NCBI GenBank assembly: GCA_965197005.1
Contig: OZ239982.1
Span: forward strand, 1 to 64,000
DNA length: 64,000 nt
Direction of reading: 5' to 3'
Source: G965197005 sp965197005
Lineage (GTDB): Bacteria > Pseudomonadota > Gammaproteobacteria > Pseudomonadales > Oceanobacteraceae
A program made the position numbers and the translations under genes. Of this stretch, positions 60,755 through 64,000 are shown piece after piece; the first letter of the stretch is position 1; each line of letters starts with the position of its first letter. The notes beneath the pieces were generated by a model, which was not told the DNA's origin, ran no database searches, and was given only the letters and a program-made list of their open reading frames with translations.

Positions 60755-62155
60755 ATGAGCTTATTTCATGGCTATGCAGAAACAGCTAGACGTTTTTTTT
60801 ATCCAGCTCTTCTAGTTTTTGGTACTGGCTTTATGCTGGATAGCTGTCAGTCTAATATTGATCGTATGCTCAATAATGATAACAATCAAATAGGGGCTAC
60901 TAGTGGTACTAGCGCAGGTTTTGGCACTGGTGCTTCTTTGCCTACGCAGGGGCAAACGCCAACTGTTATACAACCTCCCAGTGTAACCGCTGTTACACCG
61001 CTAAGTGGTGTGGTAGGTAGTTTGCAGGAGTTTGTTATTACTGGCGCACATTTTCCACAGAGTTTAGATGTGAGCTTAGGTGCTGCTAGCTGTAGCCAAC
61101 ATACATGGGTATCTGCTCAGGAGTTTCGTATTAGTTGCCAGTATGCACAGGCAGGTACGCTGAATATGGAAATTAAGTCTAACGGTCAGGTGTTAAAAAC
61201 TCAGGCTATTCGGTTTGTTTTGCCTGCACCTAGCAATTTAAATGTGGTTGAATCTGGTAGCAAACTTAAATTCACATGGACGGCATCTGTAGGTGCAGAT
61301 AAGTATAATCTGTATTATGCAGAGCAGTCTTTTGCCGGTATTAGTAATGTTGCTAATTATGCCAGTTTAACAGGGGGTGTTATGGTGGCAGATATCAGCG
61401 GCACGCAAAAAGAGTTAGATGTTGTTACTTTTAAAGGTAATACCACTTATTATTTTGTGGTCACAGCTAAAAGTGGTACGGAAGAAAGCGGCGTAAGTGA
61501 TGAAAAAAGCACGCAGGTTACCTCTAGTCTTTTAAATGATACGGGCATTACAAAATGTGTTGATGCTTCTAAAGTTGCTAAGGATTGTGCAATTGCAGTG
61601 TTTAAAGGGCAAGATGGGCATTATGGTACGGGTAAAGGAGGTTCTAAGGGTATGGTGTTTACTAAGGTGGCAGGATTTTTAGGCAAATGCGTCCAAGATG
61701 AACACACAGGCTTAATGTGGGAAGTAAAACAGCTATCAGGCTTACACAGCAATGTACATACCTATACATGGTACAATCCAGATAACACCATTAATGGCGG
61801 TAATGCAGGTGCAAAAGGTGATGGTACAAGTTGTTCCTCATCATTAACGGAGTGTAATACTCAGGCTTTTGTTGCAGCAGTAAATAGTGTAGGTTGGTGT
61901 GGGCACCATGATTGGCGGTTGCCTACTGCTGAGGAGTTACGCAGTATTGTTGATTATGGTCGAGCTAACTTACGTATTGATGCAGATTATTTTCCAAATA
62001 CGTTCCCCAGTTCTAGTGTTGGTAAAAAAAATTATTGGTCTTCCATGCCTACACAGACTCTTAAAACAGCGTGGGGGATGGATTTTGGTACAGGGATAAA
62101 GAAGGGAATTGAAAAAAGTAATCCGTATTTTGTGCGCCTAGTACGTATTAGATAA
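60755..62155 (+). CDS. Probable surface lipoprotein with IPT/TIG, fibronectin III-like and DUF1566 (Lcl) domains
   Basis: 466 aa. The N-terminus has a hydrophobic stretch ending in LDSC (Cys31), a plausible lipobox. A Ser/Thr/Gly-rich spacer follows. Next is an IPT/TIG-like domain (~80-155, VTAVTPLSGVVGSLQEFVITGAHFP), then an FN3-like domain (~157-255, APSNLNVVESGSKLKFTWTASVGADKYNLYYAE). The C-terminal Lcl-like DUF1566 domain (~310-466) has DEHTGLMWEVK, HDWRLPTAEELRSIVDYGR and FVRLVRIR. Such proteins are often adhesins. It lies behind pilY1 and a transposase, so a pilus link is only suggested. Confidence 0.75.
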   Translation: MSLFHGYAETARRFFYPALLVFGTGFMLDSCQSNIDRMLNNDNNQIGATSGTSAGFGTGASLPTQGQTPTVIQPPSVTAVTPLSGVVGSLQEFVITGAHFPQSLDVSLGAASCSQHTWVSAQEFRISCQYAQAGTLNMEIKSNGQVLKTQAIRFVLPAPSNLNVVESGSKLKFTWTASVGADKYNLYYAEQSFAGISNVANYASLTGGVMVADISGTQKELDVVTFKGNTTYYFVVTAKSGTEESGVSDEKSTQVTSSLLNDTGITKCVDASKVAKDCAIAVFKGQDGHYGTGKGGSKGMVFTKVAGFLGKCVQDEHTGLMWEVKQLSGLHSNVHTYTWYNPDNTINGGNAGAKGDGTSCSSSLTECNTQAFVAAVNSVGWCGHHDWRLPTAEELRSIVDYGRANLRIDADYFPNTFPSSSVGKKNYWSSMPTQTLKTAWGMDFGTGIKKGIEKSNPYFVRLVRIR

Positions 62156-62180
62156 ATAATCTGTCACTGTGAATAAAGCT

Positions 62181-62206
62181 GTTAGGCGTAGTGCCGTATA
62201 CCTAAC
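62181..62206 (+). terminator. Imperfect hairpin after the lipoprotein gene
   Basis: GTTAGG (62181-62186) and CCTAAC (62201-62206) with extra inner pairing; TTTTTTT occurs about 11 bases later (62217-62223). Probably a weak terminator. It resembles an integron core site only superficially. Confidence 0.4.
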
Positions 62207-62301
62207 ACTGACAAGGTTTTTTTAAGAATCGTGGTACTTCTAGTAATGCGAGATATTTTAAAAAAGCACAGTTAGTATATTGATTTATAAAGGAACATAG
62301 T

Positions 62302-62829
62302 ATGAACAACATTATCCGTAACTATTTAAATATGGCTGTCGCTATAAGCCTAAGCCTTGGTGCTTATACTGTGTTAGCAGCACCAATTTGTAAAAATAAT
62401 ATCATGGCTAGCACGCCCAGCTCAGACTTTATAGATAATAATGATGGCACTATCACTCATAAAACTACGGGGTTAATGTGGAAAAAATGTCCTGAAGGGT
62501 TAGAGGGTGCTGATTGTGCAACATACACAGTGGCTAATAAAAATTGGAAAGAGGCATTGGAAATGGCCAATACATCAACATTTGCAGGGTATGATGATTG
62601 GCGTTTGCCGAATATAAAAGAATTGAATAGCATTGTAGAGCGTCGTTGCTCTTACCCTACAATTAATAAAAATATTTTTCCTAATCCCAACGCCACTTCT
62701 GGTATCTATCGGTCGTCTTCTTATGATGTTAGTGGTAATGGCGTGTTTATAGTGGACTTTAGAAAATATCAAGAGATGATATACAATAAAAATAGTGTTT
62801 TTCGTCTGCGCCTCGTGCGTAGCAGATAG
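62302..62829 (+). CDS. Secreted DUF1566 (Lcl C-terminal domain) protein
   Basis: 175 aa. A signal peptide ends near residue 27 (GAYTVLAAP). The rest is one DUF1566 domain: DNNDGTITHKTTGLMWKKCPEGLEGADC, then YDDWRLPNIKELNSIVERRCSYPTIN and FRLRLVRSR. It is a paralogue of the C-terminal domain of the preceding gene, reduced to the single domain. AAAGGA precedes the ATG. Binding partners are unknown. The four Cys after the leader could form disulfides. Confidence 0.8.
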   Translation: MNNIIRNYLNMAVAISLSLGAYTVLAAPICKNNIMASTPSSDFIDNNDGTITHKTTGLMWKKCPEGLEGADCATYTVANKNWKEALEMANTSTFAGYDDWRLPNIKELNSIVERRCSYPTINKNIFPNPNATSGIYRSSSYDVSGNGVFIVDFRKYQEMIYNKNSVFRLRLVRSR

Positions 62830-62901
62830 TTTGTCATTTATTTAAGCATGTACTTGTAAGGGTAGGTGTAAGCAAGGCTAAAATTGAGGTGGCGATATAA
62901 A

Positions 62902-62925
62902 AAAAGCGTCTTTATAGACGCTTTT
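62902..62925. terminator. Bidirectional intrinsic terminator
   Basis: AAAAGCGTCT (62902-62911) and AGACGCTTTT (62916-62925) make a perfect 10-bp stem with a TTAT loop, with T-tracts on either strand. It separates the convergent DUF1566 and TIGR03545-like genes. Confidence 0.92.
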
Positions 62926-62942
62926 GGGGTTGTTGCTTTGGC

Positions 62943-64000
62943 TTAGAATAAACTTTTGAGTTTATTTTGGGCTTTGTTTTTGAGTTTGTCTTCTTCTGCT
63001 TTGCGCTTGGCTTCGGCTTCTTTTTTGAGTTTGTCTTCTTCTGCTTTGCGCTTGGCTTCGGCTTCTTTTTTAAGTCGTTCTTCTTCTGCTTTGCGTTTTT
63101 CTTGGGCTTTGCGCTGTTGTTGTTTTTTAAAGTCTTCAAGTTCGGCGCTGCCTAGTTTTTCAAGTTTTGCCAAACTTGCGTTTAGGTTACCTTGTTGGAG
63201 GTCTAGCTGTTGTAGTTTGTCGGTATATTTGCCTGCGTAGGCTTGCATTTTTTCTTGTAGTTTGGCTTTGAGCTTGGCTTCTAGCTCTTTTTGTTTGGCG
63301 TTTAGGCGAGCTTGAATGGCTTGGCTGACTTTTTGTTCTAAGTTGGAGTTTAAGCCAATTTTAGGCGAGCTAATTTGACCGTTGGCAGTGGCGTTAATAT
63401 TAAAGTTGTTGATGCCTTTAAGTGCGATGCCTAGTTCTTTGCCCACTAAGGTGGTGGCTGTGCTGCTAAAGTTGGTTTGGTAGAGTTTTGAGGTGAGTTT
63501 GGATTGAATGTTTTGCGAGCGCACCTGTGCGTTAAGTTGAGTGTTCATTTTTGCGGAGTTGAGTTGTATGCCTGCCATACCTAAGTTTAGGTTGTCTAAA
63601 TTCCAGTTTTTAATTTGTAATTTGGCGGTTTCTGTTCCGGGTTTTTTGCGGTAATCAAGTATAATATCGCCTGCAATGGCGGTGATTTTAGGTAGTTTTT
63701 GGGCGGCAATTTGTATCGTTGAGGGTTTGCCTAAAATGATTTGTTCATTGGTAATGTCATTTAAGCGAATGGCAAAGTTGCCAGTGGGTACGCTGGCGGA
63801 TAGCTCGCCTTTACGAATTAAGAAGCTAACCCAAGGTCGGGCGGTAGGAAAATGCACATACCGTCCTATTAATCTGGCTGGGGCTTTTTCTTCTTTGGTA
63901 TCGCTGGTGCTGGCTTCAAGTGCTGAGGCTAAATAGGGGCGTAGTCTTTGATACCAGTATAGTGTTTGTTTGGCGTAGCTGCCTATTTTAGGTCCAAATA
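62943..64000 (-). CDS. TIGR03545-like protein, C-terminal part (continues past window edge)
   Basis: At least 352 residues, open to the window end. A GTG at 63857 is not the start, because coding continues upstream (GPKIGSYAKQTLYWYQRLRPYL, translated by hand to position 64000). These segments and the following RYVHFPTARPWVSFLIRKGELSASV match the TIGR03545 family of large proteins of unknown role. The middle has repeated beta-type sequence. The last ~65 residues are a charged helical tail, (EAKRKAEEDKLKK)n, encoded by a 45-bp DNA repeat. It is convergent with the DUF1566 genes. Confidence 0.8.
   Translation of the reverse strand, partial: FGPKIGSYAKQTLYWYQRLRPYLASALEASTSDTKEEKAPARLIGRYVHFPTARPWVSFLIRKGELSASVPTGNFAIRLNDITNEQIILGKPSTIQIAAQKLPKITAIAGDIILDYRKKPGTETAKLQIKNWNLDNLNLGMAGIQLNSAKMNTQLNAQVRSQNIQSKLTSKLYQTNFSSTATTLVGKELGIALKGINNFNINATANGQISSPKIGLNSNLEQKVSQAIQARLNAKQKELEAKLKAKLQEKMQAYAGKYTDKLQQLDLQQGNLNASLAKLEKLGSAELEDFKKQQQRKAQEKRKAEEERLKKEAEAKRKAEEDKLKKEAEAKRKAEEDKLKNKAQNKLKSLF
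62980..63070. repeat. 45-bp tandem repeat inside the TIGR03545-like gene
   Basis: Two near-identical copies of a 45-bp unit (TGAGTTTGTC at 62981 and at 63026), then a diverged third from 63071. It encodes the 15-residue charged repeat KLKKEAEAKRKAEED. The in-frame unit length means that copy-number change would not break the frame. Confidence 0.85.

Noticed and set aside
62181..62206. GTTAGGC and ACCTAAC resembling integron core sites
   Set aside because: Their order is reversed relative to a real attC and there is no partner site within 150 bp. A weak terminator explains the dyad better.

Overview
The window is chromosomal DNA from an AT-rich gammaproteobacterium. The evidence is the conserved order mlaFED-mlaB-bolA-murA-hisG facing yrbG-kdsD-lptCAB-rpoN-hpf-ptsN-rapZ-ptsO, together with slmA next to argB, apaH, a short-form hisG, a Chp-type pilus chemotaxis operon and a fimT-pilVWXY1 operon. 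I cannot fix the genus from the sequence. No tRNA, rRNA, CRISPR array, prophage or replication origin was seen.

Layout. 1-9448: end of a probable SBF-type symporter, then a locus for uptake and CoA-dependent breakdown of a dicarboxylate, most likely glutarate. It has a TAXI-TRAP binding protein, a fused TRAP permease, glutaryl-CoA dehydrogenase, a class III CoA transferase and a DctB/DctD-like two-component pair. A -24/-12 promoter-like site and two dyads lie upstream. 9445-13388: glycerol kinase, an AAA-ATPase/PD-(D/E)XK protein, then about 880 bp of non-coding repeats. 13389-21498: a heptosyltransferase and the twitching operon pilGHIJ-chpA on the minus strand. 21742-25386: pncC-recA-recX with an SOS box, then an ADP-ribosylglycohydrolase. 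25581-30237 (minus): hisG, murA, bolA and an Mla lipid-transport operon with no mlaC. 30360-37667 (plus): yrbG, kdsD, the Lpt genes, rpoN, hpf and the nitrogen PTS, with no kdsC. 37643-40690: an AraC-type regulator and an HDOD protein, separated by two unusual repeat arrays. 40844-52507: housekeeping genes (slmA, argB, dut, coaBC, radC, ptsP, rppH, ridA, spoT, rpoZ, gmk, glpE, apaH). 52807-58914: minor pilins and pilY1. 58915-62829: a REP-associated (Y1) transposase inside repeats, and two secreted DUF1566/Lcl-domain proteins. The window ends inside a TIGR03545-like gene on the minus strand.

How the genes fit together. The Chp operon and the minor pilin/PilY1 operon would control and build type IV pili. 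RpoN, encoded here, is the partner needed by the DctD-like activator at 8048-9448. PtsP, PtsO, PtsN and RapZ make a near-complete nitrogen-PTS regulatory set. The Mla, Lpt, KdsD, WaaF-like and MurA genes all serve the cell envelope. The main oddities are the loss of mlaC and kdsC from otherwise canonical operons, the dense short repeats at 12.6-13.3 kb, 38.8-39.1 kb and 59.0-60.6 kb, and the glutarate-type locus.
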